From Acidimicrobiales bacterium (GTDB lineage Bacteria > Actinomycetota > Acidimicrobiia > Acidimicrobiales > Aldehydirespiratoraceae), in contig JAJCXX010000084.1 in the NCBI GenBank assembly GCA_029263195.1, forward strand, positions 1 to 64,000: a stretch of DNA of 64,000 nt, given 5' to 3'. Below the pieces are notes generated by a model. The model made no database searches and was not told the DNA's origin. It worked only from the letters and a program-made list of their open reading frames with translations. The position numbers were made by a program, and so were the translations under genes. The stretch's first letter is position 1, and each line of letters starts with the position of its first letter. Shown here in pieces: positions 36,640 through 47,006 of this stretch.

Positions 36640-37356
36640 ATGCCTTCCAACACCACACCCGACATCGTCGACCACGGAACTTGGCGGGCCGCTCGCCTCG
36701 CCCACCTTGACGCGGAGAAGGCCTTCACCCGCGAACGCGACGAGCTGTCCCGTCAGCGCCGCGAACTTCCCTGGTTCGAGCTCACCGAGGAGTATTCCTT
36801 CGACGGACCCGCCGGGCCACGGACGATGGCGGAGCTCTTCGAAGGGCGCAGCCAACTTGCGGTGTATCACTTCATGTTCGGGCCGGGCTGGGTGGAAGGT
36901 TGTCCGTCCTGCTCGTTCTGGGCCGACAATTACGACGGCCTCGGCGTGCATCTCGCGGCCCGCGACACGACCCTCATCACCATCGCACGAGCCCCGCAGC
37001 CCGAGCTGGCGGCCTATCAGGGGCGGATGGGCTGGAATTTCCCGTGGTACTCGTCAGCCGGCAACACCTTCAACTTCGACATGGGCGTGAGCTTCACCCC
37101 CGAAGACATCGCCGCCGGCACCGCCAACTACAACCACGGCACTCAGCTCCCGATGGGCGAAGAGACACCCGGGCTCAGCATCTTCAACCGCATCGACGAC
37201 GATCGAGTGTTCCTCAGCTATCAGACTTTCTCCCGGGGCCTCGACATGATGAACACGGCGTACCACATCCTCGATCTCACTCCGAAGGGACGAGACGAAG
37301 ACAACCTGCCGTGGTCCATGGCCTGGCTCCACCGCCACGACGCCTATCCGTCCTGA
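36640..37356 (+). CDS. DUF899 thioredoxin-like family protein
   Basis: YHFMFGPGWVEGCPSCSFWADNYDGLGVHLAARDTTLITIARAP...WNFPWYSSAGNTFNFDMGVSF. Confidence 0.88.
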   Translation: MPSNTTPDIVDHGTWRAARLAHLDAEKAFTRERDELSRQRRELPWFELTEEYSFDGPAGPRTMAELFEGRSQLAVYHFMFGPGWVEGCPSCSFWADNYDGLGVHLAARDTTLITIARAPQPELAAYQGRMGWNFPWYSSAGNTFNFDMGVSFTPEDIAAGTANYNHGTQLPMGEETPGLSIFNRIDDDRVFLSYQTFSRGLDMMNTAYHILDLTPKGRDEDNLPWSMAWLHRHDAYPS

Positions 37357-37401
37357 ACGGCCAGTCAGGGACGGGAATCTGAGAGTGACCGCTGAACAAG
37401 T

Positions 37402-38673
37402 TCAGCCGACGGTGACCGACCCGACCGGCGCGAGTTCGACCCAAGTCTGACCTGGCAACAAGGCCACTGGTACTCCGTCGGCCGTTGTCCAAGTTGCGAC
37501 TGAATCCAGGGATGGCTTGGTCCATGTCACCTCAATGACGTGACCGTCGGTCACAACCCAGCCGCGTCCGGTGCCCAGGAACTGCTCTTCGTAGACGGCC
37601 GTGCCAGCGGTGTCGAAACTACCCGTCCGGACGTGGTCGACCTCCGCCACCAGAACGTTGGAAGCGACGATCCGCTCTCCGTCAGCGTCCATATGAGATT
37701 CGCCATCTTGGGTCCGAGCCCAGCCAGCGGCTTCGTCGTCGAACTCCCATAGCGACGTGGCCGATGGGTAGTCGATGGTGATCGAGCGTGCGGGACGAGC
37801 GGACTGCGGAAGGCCGATCGATTCATCTCGGTACTCGAAGTGAGGCAACGGGCCCCCCCCGGTCTCTCTAGACGCTGCGATCGACCAGAGATCGCTCGGG
37901 AGAGTCATGAGGTCGTAAGTGCCCGGCCTATCGGGGGCTCGGTGGTACTCCGACCTGGTCCCAGCGCCGAGATCGATCATTTCGAACCGGCGAATAACCG
38001 CATGGTGGAGAAGGTTGGCTCCCGAGTAGGCGAAGATCGGGTTGTTGAGCGACGAGAACAGCGCAATGTCGGAGGTTCGGCCCGATCGAACCGGGCCGAG
38101 GATCTCGGGCTCGATGGAATGGAAGACCGCAGCGAGCCTGGTCACGCCGTTCTCGACCATCAAGACATAGACGAGGTCAGCCTGACTAAGTGCCTCTTGG
38201 GGCCGGCCCTTCTTGGTGTTGTCGACCTTCACGATCATCGCGGGCCGGTCAGCATCGGCCGCTGTCATCGGTAGGCCAGTAAGAGGCGCGATTCCTGAGG
38301 CCTGGGGTGCGGGCGGAAGAGCAACCGGTGCAACGACGTTTCGGCTCACATCAATCTGACCGAACACGCCGGTGTAGAGCGGTTCGCCGTTGAGAATTCG
38401 AACACCACCGAACGTGCCGAGCGGATCGACCTCGACCTTCGGGGCCGGACCTCGGGTTGTTGGCGGAGAGATCAGAATGGTGGTGGAGGGTGCCACGCCG
38501 CTGGTTGTTGGAGTTGCGGCGGTGTCCTGGATACCGGTGATGTCGTTGTCGGACGGGGTCGATTCGGTGTCGCCATCGCCGCCGCCGCAGGCACTAGCCA
38601 AGATGGTGAGAGCGGCCAACGGGGCAAGCATGTGCATACGCATGAGGCGACACGCTAGAGGCTTGGGCGCCAA
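37402..38673 (-). CDS. DUF3048-domain (YerB-like) lipoprotein
   Basis: APLTGLPMTAADADRPAMIVKVDNTKKGRPQEALSQADLVYVLMVENGVTRLAAVFHS; lipobox ILASACGGG. Confidence 0.85.
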   Translation of the reverse strand: MAPKPLACRLMRMHMLAPLAALTILASACGGGDGDTESTPSDNDITGIQDTAATPTTSGVAPSTTILISPPTTRGPAPKVEVDPLGTFGGVRILNGEPLYTGVFGQIDVSRNVVAPVALPPAPQASGIAPLTGLPMTAADADRPAMIVKVDNTKKGRPQEALSQADLVYVLMVENGVTRLAAVFHSIEPEILGPVRSGRTSDIALFSSLNNPIFAYSGANLLHHAVIRRFEMIDLGAGTRSEYHRAPDRPGTYDLMTLPSDLWSIAASRETGGGPLPHFEYRDESIGLPQSARPARSITIDYPSATSLWEFDDEAAGWARTQDGESHMDADGERIVASNVLVAEVDHVRTGSFDTAGTAVYEEQFLGTGRGWVVTDGHVIEVTWTKPSLDSVATWTTADGVPVALLPGQTWVELAPVGSVTVG

Positions 38674-38721
38674 GTTCGACCCTACGCTTGAGGATCAGGG
38701 TGTCGGCGGTAACGTGTTGAC

Positions 38722-39465
38722 GTGTCTGCCGAACTCGACAACTTGCCCGCTCGGGTCGCAGCGCTTCCTTGGTACCACCGAATGGACCTCGGCGGCGGGG
38801 TCGTGACGCCCGGCGTAGTGGAGAGCAGCCGCGTCCTTCCCAGGCTCAAACTGCCCGAGTCGTTGGCCGGGCGTTCGGTGCTCGATATCGGGGCGTGGGA
38901 CGGTTTCTACTCGTTCGAGGCAGCGCGCCGAGGCGCCGATCGAGTCCTCGCCACTGACTCATACAGCTGGGACGGCCGCGGGTGGGGCTCCAAGGACTCA
39001 TTTGAACTCGCTCGATCAGTGCTCGGGTTCGAGCAGCGTGTGGATGATCTGACGATAGATGGCATGGACATCTCGAGCTCGATGCTGGGAGGCACGTTTG
39101 ACGTGGTTCTCCATCTCGGTGTCCTCTATCACCTACGGGACCCGATCAGTGCCCTCGAGCGGGCTGCGGCTGTGTGCGACGACCTGCTCGTGCTCGAAAC
39201 CGAGACCGCGCTGAATCTCCTGCCGTACGAGGCGGCTCGCTTCTATTCCGGGTCCGATCTCAACGGCGACGGTTCCAACTGGTACCAGTACAACCTTCGC
39301 GCCCTTCGAGGGATGCTCCGCGAGTTCGGATTCTCCTCGATCGACGTCGTCTACCGCCATCCTCGATCAAGGCGGCTCGCTCGGGCGGCTCTGGAAAAGA
39401 AGGCTGGCAGATCCTTCCGGGTGGCGATGCGTTCGGCGCGTGTAGTAATCCACGCGAGGCGCTGA
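38722..39465 (+). CDS. CmoB/DUF1698-like SAM-dependent methyltransferase
   Basis: LPWYHRMDLGGGVVTPGV...LAGRSVLDIGAWDGFYSFEAARRGADRVLATDSYSWDG...VLYHLRDPISALE. Confidence 0.8.
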   Translation: MSAELDNLPARVAALPWYHRMDLGGGVVTPGVVESSRVLPRLKLPESLAGRSVLDIGAWDGFYSFEAARRGADRVLATDSYSWDGRGWGSKDSFELARSVLGFEQRVDDLTIDGMDISSSMLGGTFDVVLHLGVLYHLRDPISALERAAAVCDDLLVLETETALNLLPYEAARFYSGSDLNGDGSNWYQYNLRALRGMLREFGFSSIDVVYRHPRSRRLARAALEKKAGRSFRVAMRSARVVIHARR

Positions 39466-39550
39466 AGGACCCCCAACCAACGTGAAACCTGCCTAGCCAT
39501 GGGTCCGAGCAGGCTTGACCACGTCGCAGGAATCCCTGGCCGCGGCAATC

Positions 39551-40189
39551 TCAGCTCTGAAGGGTGATCTCGTAGGCGCAGGTATGCGCGCCGGCTGTCT
39601 TGTGGGTAGCGCGTTCTACTGTTGCGTCGGGGATGAGGTCGCGGATGAAATCGAGTTCGGCGGTACAGGCTTGTTGATAGTGGGTGGCGACGGCCCAGAT
39701 GGCACAGCTGTGGAGGTTGATCCGGTAGTGGGTGTCGCCGAGCTTCTCGGAGTCGGCGAGGTAACCCTGGGCGTCGAGGAGTTCGGTCAAGAGCGTGACC
39801 TGCTCATGGATTGGCTTCCCCGCCAGTTTGTGTTTCGCTCCTTCGACGAGTCGGCGGCGCCGCCGTTCGAAGACTCGACTGACGAGTTCGGGGTCTTCTT
39901 CTTCGATGAGTTGGAGTAGCTCGATCGAGAGGCTGCTGTCCGCCGTGTCGAATAGAGGTTCGGTGAGGTTGGTGGCGTGGTAACGGTCGGCCGGCCGGCC
40001 GGGCTGACCTCGCTCTTGGCGGGCGCTGATGAAGCCGGCGGACCGGAGTGCGGTGAGGTGTTGTCGAACCGCGCTGGAGGAGATGTCGAGGGAGGTGGCT
40101 AGTTCGTCAGCGGTCGCCTCACCGAGTCGCTTCAGGGCGACGAGAACGCGGCGTTGAGTTGCTGAGGGCGCGACGCTCACGGTGGCCAT
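39551..40189 (-). CDS. sufR: SufR-like HTH repressor
   Basis: N-terminal wHTH DELATSLDISSSAVRQHLTALRSAGFI; C-terminal Cys residues in LHSCAIWAVATHYQQACTAELDFIRDL...HTCAYEI; divergent from suf genes. Confidence 0.75.
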   Translation of the reverse strand: MATVSVAPSATQRRVLVALKRLGEATADELATSLDISSSAVRQHLTALRSAGFISARQERGQPGRPADRYHATNLTEPLFDTADSSLSIELLQLIEEEDPELVSRVFERRRRRLVEGAKHKLAGKPIHEQVTLLTELLDAQGYLADSEKLGDTHYRINLHSCAIWAVATHYQQACTAELDFIRDLIPDATVERATHKTAGAHTCAYEITLQS

Positions 40190-40228
40190 TGCTCGATTGT
40201 AGCGTCTGTGTGCAATGTTCTCGTAGTT

Positions 40229-40247
40229 TCACAACTTGTAACTGTGA
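40229..40247. promoter_or_regulatory. inverted repeat TCACA-N9-TGTGA, candidate SufR operator
   Basis: in the sufR/ferredoxin-suf divergent intergenic region; contains nested ACAA-C-TTGT. Confidence 0.5.
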
Positions 40248-40321
40248 TAATCCTGATAACCTCGTAGTGCTGCGGCGTCTCGTCCGCCCCGAAACCGAGA
40301 GCACAGCCGAGAAGGAGCAAG

Positions 40322-40561
40322 ATGAAGGTTTGGATCGATCAGGACTTGTGCACCGGAGACGGACTCTGCGAAGAGATCGCTCCGGACGTATTCACCCTTC
40401 TCGACGACGGGTTGGCCTATGTCAAGGACGGCGACAAGGTGCTTTCCGACCCGGGTGGGCCCGAGGGCCTGGCTCCGGTGCCCGACGGGCAGGACGAAGC
40501 CACAATCGAGTCGGCCGAGGAATGTCCCGGCGAGTGCATCTTCATCGAAGTGGACGGGTAG
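40322..40561 (+). CDS. small ferredoxin (single-cluster, 3Fe-4S/4Fe-4S type)
   Basis: VWIDQDLCTGDGLCEEIAPDVFTL...EECPGECIFIE. Confidence 0.85.
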   Translation: MKVWIDQDLCTGDGLCEEIAPDVFTLLDDGLAYVKDGDKVLSDPGGPEGLAPVPDGQDEATIESAEECPGECIFIEVDG

Positions 40562-40614
40562 ACCCGATCGGCGAAACGAGTTTCGTGGAGCGTCGGTGAA
40601 GAAGGGGTGACTTG

Positions 40615-42057
40615 ATGAGCGAGACAGCTCGAGAGATTGAAGAGCTCGCTGCGGCGAGTTATGAGTATGGGTTCAGCACGGATCTCGATACCGACATCGC
40701 GCCTCCTGGCCTGACTGAGGACACGGTCCGGCTGATCTCCGGCAAGAAGAACGAACCCGAGTGGCTGCTCGACTGGCGGCTGAGCGCCTTCGAAGCTTGG
40801 CAATCCATGAAGGAGCCTGACTGGGCCAAGCTCGAGATTGCCCCCATCGACTACCAGGGGCTGAGCTACTGGGCCGCACCGAAGCAGAAGCCTGTGCTCG
40901 AAAGCATGGACGATGTCGATCCCGAGATTCGCGACATGTTCGACAAGCTCGGTATTCCGCTACATGAGCAGAAGATGTTCAGCAACGTCGCTATCGACGC
41001 CATCGTCGACTCCGTGTCGGTAACAACGACGTTCAAGGCGACCCTGGCTGAGGCCGGCGTTATCTTCTGTTCCTTCTCCGAGGCGGTCCGAGACCACCCC
41101 GAGTTGGTGCGCGAGCACCTCGGCTCGGTGGTTCCGGTTCGCGACAACTTCTTCGCCGCACTCAACTCGGCGGTCTTCTCCGACGGTTCCTTTTGCTACA
41201 TCCCCGCCGGGGTTCGTTGCCCGATGGAGCTGTCCACGTACTTCAGGATCAACTCGCAGAACACGGGGCAGTTTGAGCGCACGCTCATCGTCGCAGAGGA
41301 CGACTCTCACGTCTCCTACCTCGAGGGCTGCACCGCCCCTCAGCGCGACGAGAACCAGCTGCACGCGGCGGTGGTCGAGTTGGTCGCCAAGGACCGGGCG
41401 GAGATCAAGTACTCCACCGTGCAGAACTGGTACCCAGGCGACGAGAACGGGGTCGGCGGTATCTACAACTTCGTGACCAAGCGAGGCCGGGCCCACACCG
41501 ATGCCAAGATCTCCTGGACCCAGGTCGAGACTGGCTCCGCGATCACCTGGAAGTACCCCAGCGTGATCCTGCAAGGCGATCGAGCGGTGGGGGAGTTCTA
41601 TTCGGTTGCGTTGTCGAGCAAGCGCCAGCAGGCCGACACGGGCACCAAGATGATCCACATAGGAGCCGACACCACCAGCAGCATCATCTCCAAGGGCATC
41701 TCCGCGGGTCGCGGGCAGAACACCTACCGGGGCCTGGTGAAGGTGCTGCGGTCGGCCGAGAACGCCCGCAACTACACCCAGTGCGACTCGCTGCTGCTCG
41801 GCTCGGACTGTGGAGCGCACACCATCCCCTACATCGAGGTGAAGAACCCCTCCGCACAGGTCGAGCACGAAGCCTCGACATCGACGGTCGGCGAAGACCA
41901 GCTGTACTACTGCCGCCAGCGCGGCATGACCGAGGAGGACGCGATGTCAATGATCGTCAACGGTTTCTGTCGTGAGGTGTTCGACGAACTGCCGATGGAG
42001 TTCGCTGTCGAAGCTCAGCGTCTGCTGAGCGTGAGCCTGGAAGGAAGTGTCGGCTGA
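40615..42057 (+). CDS. sufB: Fe-S cluster assembly scaffold SufB
   Basis: [16 protein letters not shown]...[20 protein letters not shown]-like block ([20 protein letters not shown]), [25 protein letters not shown]. Confidence 0.95.
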   Translation: MSETAREIEELAAASYEYGFSTDLDTDIAPPGLTEDTVRLISGKKNEPEWLLDWRLSAFEAWQSMKEPDWAKLEIAPIDYQGLSYWAAPKQKPVLESMDDVDPEIRDMFDKLGIPLHEQKMFSNVAIDAIVDSVSVTTTFKATLAEAGVIFCSFSEAVRDHPELVREHLGSVVPVRDNFFAALNSAVFSDGSFCYIPAGVRCPMELSTYFRINSQNTGQFERTLIVAEDDSHVSYLEGCTAPQRDENQLHAAVVELVAKDRAEIKYSTVQNWYPGDENGVGGIYNFVTKRGRAHTDAKISWTQVETGSAITWKYPSVILQGDRAVGEFYSVALSSKRQQADTGTKMIHIGADTTSSIISKGISAGRGQNTYRGLVKVLRSAENARNYTQCDSLLLGSDCGAHTIPYIEVKNPSAQVEHEASTSTVGEDQLYYCRQRGMTEEDAMSMIVNGFCREVFDELPMEFAVEAQRLLSVSLEGSVG

Positions 42058-42839
42058 TGTTGCACGTCGCGAATCTCACCGCATCAATCGGAGGGACGCC
42101 GATCCTCAGGGGGCTCGACCTCGACGTCGGTGCCGGCGAAGTCCACGCCATCATGGGCCCCAACGGTTCGGGCAAGAGCACCTTTGCCCACGCCCTCGCC
42201 GGACGCGACGGCTACGAGATTGATGGCGCGGCCACCCTCGACGGGGTGGATTTGCTGGACATGGAGCCCGAAGCGCGTGCCGCCGCCGGCGTGTTCGTGG
42301 GGTTCCAGTACCCGGTCGAGATTCCCGGGGTCAACAACATGTACTTCTTGCGCACCGCGCTCAACTCGGTGCGTCGCGCTCGCGGCGAGACCGAGATTGG
42401 GGCGCGGGACTTCCTGGCGGTCGCCCAGGAAGCGATGGATCTTGTGGAGATGAAGAAGGACTTCCTGCATCGCGCCGTCAATGCCGGTTTCAGTGGTGGA
42501 GAGAAGAAGCGAAACGAGATCCTCCAGATGGCTGTCATGCAGCCGCGCCTTGCCGTGCTCGACGAGACCGATTCAGGTCTCGACATCGATGCCCTGCGCA
42601 TCGTTGCGTCCGGCGTCAACGCGTTGCGCAGCCCGGAGCGGTCCATGATCGTGATCACCCATTACCAACGGCTGCTCGAATACATCAAGCCCGACTTCGT
42701 GCATGTGCTCGTCGACGGCCGCATTGTGAATTCGGGTGACCACACGCTGGCATTGCATCTCGAGGACCACGGCTACGCCGACTTCGTCAACCACGAACTC
42801 GATGCCCCCGAGCGGCCACTTTCGGGCGCTGCGACATGA
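42057..42839 (+). CDS. sufC: Fe-S cluster assembly ATPase SufC
   Basis: MGPNGSGKSTFAHALAG; FSGGEKKRNEILQMAVMQPRLAVLDETDSGLDIDAL. Confidence 0.95.
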   Translation: MLHVANLTASIGGTPILRGLDLDVGAGEVHAIMGPNGSGKSTFAHALAGRDGYEIDGAATLDGVDLLDMEPEARAAAGVFVGFQYPVEIPGVNNMYFLRTALNSVRRARGETEIGARDFLAVAQEAMDLVEMKKDFLHRAVNAGFSGGEKKRNEILQMAVMQPRLAVLDETDSGLDIDALRIVASGVNALRSPERSMIVITHYQRLLEYIKPDFVHVLVDGRIVNSGDHTLALHLEDHGYADFVNHELDAPERPLSGAAT

Positions 42840-44044
42840 CAACAGTCGCCCCCACCTCGCCTATCGAGTATCCGACCAGGCACGACGAACGGTGGCGCTA
42901 CGCGCCTCACGACTTGCTTGGTCGCTTGTCGTTCGGCCCTCCATCAGCGTCTGCCGACAAGATTCCCGGTCCGATCGGAGCGCAGATCCCTGCGCTCGAT
43001 GGTCCGCTGATCGTGATCGTGAACGGCGTTGTCGACGAGCGGTGGTCGAATTTGACCGCCATTCCCGACGGCTTGCGTCTCTCGACCCTGGCCGATGCCT
43101 CGGCCGACCCCGCGGTACCGGTGGTGGCGCACTTCAACCCCGATGTCGACGGCGCAGCGGACGTGTTCATGGCGCTCAACACGACGTTCGGCGTCGACGG
43201 GGCATTTGTCGACGTTGCCGAAGGCCAAAAGCTTGACGCTCCCATCCACATCGTCGATGTAGCGATCCCAGACGAGACATCGAACACGTCGTGCACAGGT
43301 GTCGTGATCCACCTCGGCGCAGACAGCTCGGCGACAATCGTCGAAACCCGGCTTGGCGGGAGCGAGGCGTTCGGTGGTTCGAACACACGCACGACGATCA
43401 CGCTCGACGACCACTCGACCCTCGAGCACATCGTGCTCCAGGACATGCCCTCGACGCAGGTCCACCTCGGCCGGGTCGAAGTGACCCAGCATGCAGGGAG
43501 TGCGTTGCGGGCACGTTCGTTCAACCTCGGCGCCATCTACGGTCGTCTCGCCTACGACGTGCACCTCGCTGGGGCCGGAGCGCACACCGACCTGTCCGGT
43601 CTGTACTACGGCGCGGGCGAACAGACCCTCGATCAGCAGATCACCGTCATCCACACAGCGAAGGACTGCACGAGTCGCCAGTCCTACCGAGGCGTCCTCG
43701 ACGACGAGAGTGCGGGCGTCTTCAACGGCGGAATCGACGTGCGGCCCGGAGCCGACGGCACCGACGCTGAGCAACACAACGACAACCTGCTTCTCTCGAA
43801 CCGCGCCGAGGCCAACACCCAACCCCGTCTCGAGATTCTCGCTGATGACGTGGCTTGCAAGCATGGCGCAACCGTCGGACAGCTCGACGCCAACGCGATG
43901 TACTACCTGCGTACTCGCGGCATCCCCGCCGCGGACGCACGCCGACTCCTCGTCAACGCGTTCGCCGACCAGGCCGTCGACGACATCGGTATCGACGCCG
44001 TGCGCACGTGGGTCAGAGACCGACTCGGAACACCCGATGCGTGA
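42836..44044 (+). CDS. sufD: Fe-S cluster assembly protein SufD
   Basis: SYRGVLDDESAGVFNGGIDVRPGADGTDAEQHNDNLLLSNRAEANTQPRLEILADDVACKHGATVGQLD. Confidence 0.93.
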   Translation: MTTVAPTSPIEYPTRHDERWRYAPHDLLGRLSFGPPSASADKIPGPIGAQIPALDGPLIVIVNGVVDERWSNLTAIPDGLRLSTLADASADPAVPVVAHFNPDVDGAADVFMALNTTFGVDGAFVDVAEGQKLDAPIHIVDVAIPDETSNTSCTGVVIHLGADSSATIVETRLGGSEAFGGSNTRTTITLDDHSTLEHIVLQDMPSTQVHLGRVEVTQHAGSALRARSFNLGAIYGRLAYDVHLAGAGAHTDLSGLYYGAGEQTLDQQITVIHTAKDCTSRQSYRGVLDDESAGVFNGGIDVRPGADGTDAEQHNDNLLLSNRAEANTQPRLEILADDVACKHGATVGQLDANAMYYLRTRGIPAADARRLLVNAFADQAVDDIGIDAVRTWVRDRLGTPDA

Positions 44045-44603
44045 ACAACCCGTCGACATCGGCTCGACACGACTCTTCACGCTGCCGCGGGACTGTGTGG
44101 TCACGATCGTTCCGGCCGGGCATCGGATCAGGCTTGGCGAGGGCGCGCGGGTGACGTTGCTCCAAGCGCTCGGTGGGACTGCCACCGTCACGACGAGTGA
44201 TGGTGAGATGGCGCGGCTCAGCCCTACCGACTCGATCGATTTCGGCTTTGTCCAGGCACCTACGAAGCCCGCCGGCTCGAACGGTTCGCCGTTCGCCGTC
44301 GAGGCCGTGTGGGAGGCCGCCGCCACGGTCTATGACCCCGAGATCCCGGTCGACATCGTCGAGCTCGGTCTGGTGTATCGCGTCGACGCCGATGAGCTTG
44401 CGAGCGGCGATTGGCGGGTCGATATCGACATGTCGGTCACTGCCCCCTTCTGCGGAATGGGCGACATCCTTCGCCAAGACCTCCACGATGCCGTCGCCGC
44501 GCTTCCCGGTGTCGAAGCGGTCGAGGTCTCACTGGTCTTCGACCCGCCGTGGGACGCCTCGCGCCTGTCCGACGTGGCTCGACTCGAGCTGGGAATGATG
44601 TGA
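44037..44603 (+). CDS. sufT: SufT/MIP18-family (DUF59) Fe-S assembly protein
   Basis: VYDPEIPVDIVELGLVYRVD...MSVTAPFCGMGDILRQDL; overlaps sufD stop. Confidence 0.85.
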   Translation: MREQPVDIGSTRLFTLPRDCVVTIVPAGHRIRLGEGARVTLLQALGGTATVTTSDGEMARLSPTDSIDFGFVQAPTKPAGSNGSPFAVEAVWEAAATVYDPEIPVDIVELGLVYRVDADELASGDWRVDIDMSVTAPFCGMGDILRQDLHDAVAALPGVEAVEVSLVFDPPWDASRLSDVARLELGMM

Positions 44604-45838
44604 CCGACCCGACCCCGAACGTGGTGGATCCCACCGTGGAGGGAGACGACGTTGATACGGCCGCGATCGTGAACGCGTTGCGCGGGGTCATCGATCCCGA
44701 ACTCGGAGACAACGTCGTCGATCTCGGCATGGTCAAGCGGCTCGAACGCAGTGCCGATCGTGCCATGCACGTCACGATCGCCTTGACTACCGCCGGGTGC
44801 CCGTTGCGAGCCCAGCTCATGCGCGACGCCAAGGCCCGAGTCGGGTCGCTACCCGACATTGATGTTGTCAAGATCCATTTCGGCGAGATGACCGCCGACG
44901 AACGAAGCGACGTCATGGCTCGTGCCCGCTGGACAGCGCGTGACAATGCACTCAAAACCGACATCCCGCCGACCTGTCGCATCCTTGCCATCTCCTCGGG
45001 CAAGGGAGGCGTCGGCAAGTCCACAGTCACGGCCAATCTCGCTGTCCTGCTCGCCGACCGTGGTTACACCGTCGGTGTGCTGGATGCAGATGTGGGCGGG
45101 TTCTCGATGCCCCAGCTTCTCGGTATCGACAGCGAGATCGAAGGCCAACGTGCCAGCGAAGGCAAGGCGGTCATGAAGCCGGTATCCAAACCGATCGGCG
45201 ATGGAGCGCTACGCGTCGTATCCATGGGGTCGATCGCCGGCACGAACGAGACCGAAGCGATCATGTGGCGCGGTTTGATGCTCAACCGCGCGGTGCAGCA
45301 CTTCCTCGAAGACGTGAAGTGGGGCGAGCTCGACTATCTGCTCATCGACATGCCGCCGGGCACGTCCGACATCCAGATGGGCCTCGCTCGAATGCTGCCC
45401 AGGACGGACGTGGTGATCGTGACGACCCCGGCCAAAGCAGCCCAGCAGGTGGCCGCTCGGGCCGCCGACATGGCCCGCAAGGGCTATCTCCGAGTGGCCG
45501 GCGTCATCGAGAATATGGGGCCCTCGGCCAACCCCGACGGCACGGTCACCGCAATGTTCGGGTCCGGTGGCGGGCAGAGGCTCGCGGGAAGCATCGGCGT
45601 GCCACTCCTCGCATCCATCCCCCTCGACACAACCGTGGCTGCCGCCGGCGACGCCGGCACTCCGGTCGTGATGGAGAATCCCGATTCGGCAGCCAGCGCG
45701 GCGTACCGAGATCTGGCCGACATTGTCATAACCGACGTTGCACCCCCGATCGAGATCGCCGAGTGCAGCCTCCGAGGAACCCTGATACGAGCGGGCGCCG
45801 ACCTCGACGGTGCCCGAGCCCGCGCCGAAGAGCGATAG
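44600..45838 (+). CDS. mrp: Mrp/ApbC-family Fe-S carrier ATPase with N-terminal DUF59 domain
   Basis: VIDPELGDNVVDLGMVK; AISSGKGGVGKSTVTANLAVLLADRGYTVGVLDADVGGFSMPQLLG; GTGA overlap with sufT. Confidence 0.92.
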   Translation: MTDPTPNVVDPTVEGDDVDTAAIVNALRGVIDPELGDNVVDLGMVKRLERSADRAMHVTIALTTAGCPLRAQLMRDAKARVGSLPDIDVVKIHFGEMTADERSDVMARARWTARDNALKTDIPPTCRILAISSGKGGVGKSTVTANLAVLLADRGYTVGVLDADVGGFSMPQLLGIDSEIEGQRASEGKAVMKPVSKPIGDGALRVVSMGSIAGTNETEAIMWRGLMLNRAVQHFLEDVKWGELDYLLIDMPPGTSDIQMGLARMLPRTDVVIVTTPAKAAQQVAARAADMARKGYLRVAGVIENMGPSANPDGTVTAMFGSGGGQRLAGSIGVPLLASIPLDTTVAAAGDAGTPVVMENPDSAASAAYRDLADIVITDVAPPIEIAECSLRGTLIRAGADLDGARARAEER

Positions 45839-45847
45839 ATTCGCGAT

Positions 45848-46993
45848 GTGTCCGACACCGTGATGGCTGCCACGTTGGTGGCGCCCTTCGATCTGCAGGT
45901 CCGGCAGTACCCGATGCCCACCGATCTCGAATCGGGCGCCGTCCTGGTCAGGATGCTGGCCTCGGGGATCTGTGGGACCGACAAGCACACGTATCGGGGC
46001 GAGACCGAGCAGTACGCCGGGACCGACCATGCAAGCTCGACTCCGTTCCCGATCATCCAGGGGCACGAGAACGTCGGTGTGGTCGAGGCGATCGGTGCGG
46101 GTGGCGCGACGGCGTTCGACGGTTCGACGTTGGCGGTCGGTGATCGGATCGTGCCGGCCCCCAATCGGGCTTGCGGGACGTGCCGCTTCTGCCGAGAGGA
46201 CTTCCCGTACTACTTCTGTCGGAACCTGGAGAACTACGGGAACTCGTTGTCGTGTGCGAACCCGCCGCACCTGTTCGGCGGGTTCGCCGAGTACCTGTAC
46301 TTGCTGCCCGACACGCCAGTCTTCAAGGTGCCCGAAGGTCTCCCTGACGACGTGGCGGTATTGACCGAATTGTTCGCCGTGACCCACAGTCTCGATCTGG
46401 CCGCACAGATGCCACGCCCGGCCGGGTTCCGTCCGGGCGACTCGGTGGCGGTGGTGGGCGCCGGCCCGGTCGGCCTGGTGCATGCGGCCAAGGCGGCCCT
46501 GCTCGGCGCCGGTCGGGTGATCGCGATCGACCGGTTCTCGGCCCGACTCGACATCACGGCCGACTTGGGAGCGACCGACTGCCTGATCGCCGCCGAGGAC
46601 GAGGACCCGGCCGAGACGATCGCGGAGGTACTCGACTTGGTGCCCGGGGGGGTCGACGTGGTCGTGAACGCGACCGGCCATCCCGACAGCTTCGGTCCCG
46701 CGATGAGCCTGCTGCGTGACGGCGGGACGCTGCTCGAGGTGGGGGCGTTTGTCGACCTCGGCCCAGTCGATCTCAATCCGGCCGACCTGCTTGGCCGCAA
46801 CCTCACTCTCGTCGGTGTCGCCGGAGAGGACGCTCGGTGCTACGACACAACACTCCAGATGCTGGCCGATCACCACGAATCGATCCCGTTCCATCGTGCG
46901 GTGACGCACCGTTTCGCCATCGCGGACGCGATCGAGGCCATGCACACTGCCCTTGGCGCCGACGGCGCCATGAAGGTCGTCATCGCGACCTGA
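45848..46993 (+). CDS. zinc-dependent alcohol/threonine dehydrogenase-like protein
   Basis: ASGICGTDKHTYRG...GHENVGVVEAIG...CGTCRFCREDFPYYFCRNLENYG...AVVGAGPVGLVHAAKAALLGA. Confidence 0.88.
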   Translation: MSDTVMAATLVAPFDLQVRQYPMPTDLESGAVLVRMLASGICGTDKHTYRGETEQYAGTDHASSTPFPIIQGHENVGVVEAIGAGGATAFDGSTLAVGDRIVPAPNRACGTCRFCREDFPYYFCRNLENYGNSLSCANPPHLFGGFAEYLYLLPDTPVFKVPEGLPDDVAVLTELFAVTHSLDLAAQMPRPAGFRPGDSVAVVGAGPVGLVHAAKAALLGAGRVIAIDRFSARLDITADLGATDCLIAAEDEDPAETIAEVLDLVPGGVDVVVNATGHPDSFGPAMSLLRDGGTLLEVGAFVDLGPVDLNPADLLGRNLTLVGVAGEDARCYDTTLQMLADHHESIPFHRAVTHRFAIADAIEAMHTALGADGAMKVVIAT

Positions 46994-47006
46994 AGCGAGC
47001 GGGTGT

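Noticed and set aside
37853-37860. C8 tract inside the DUF3048 gene as a phase-variation switch
   Set aside because: Frame is intact and tract encodes ordinary Gly/Pro residues; no second tract or known precedent visible, so too weak to claim.
42944-44326. 460-aa minus-strand ORF opposite sufD/sufT
   Set aside because: Shadow of conserved suf genes.
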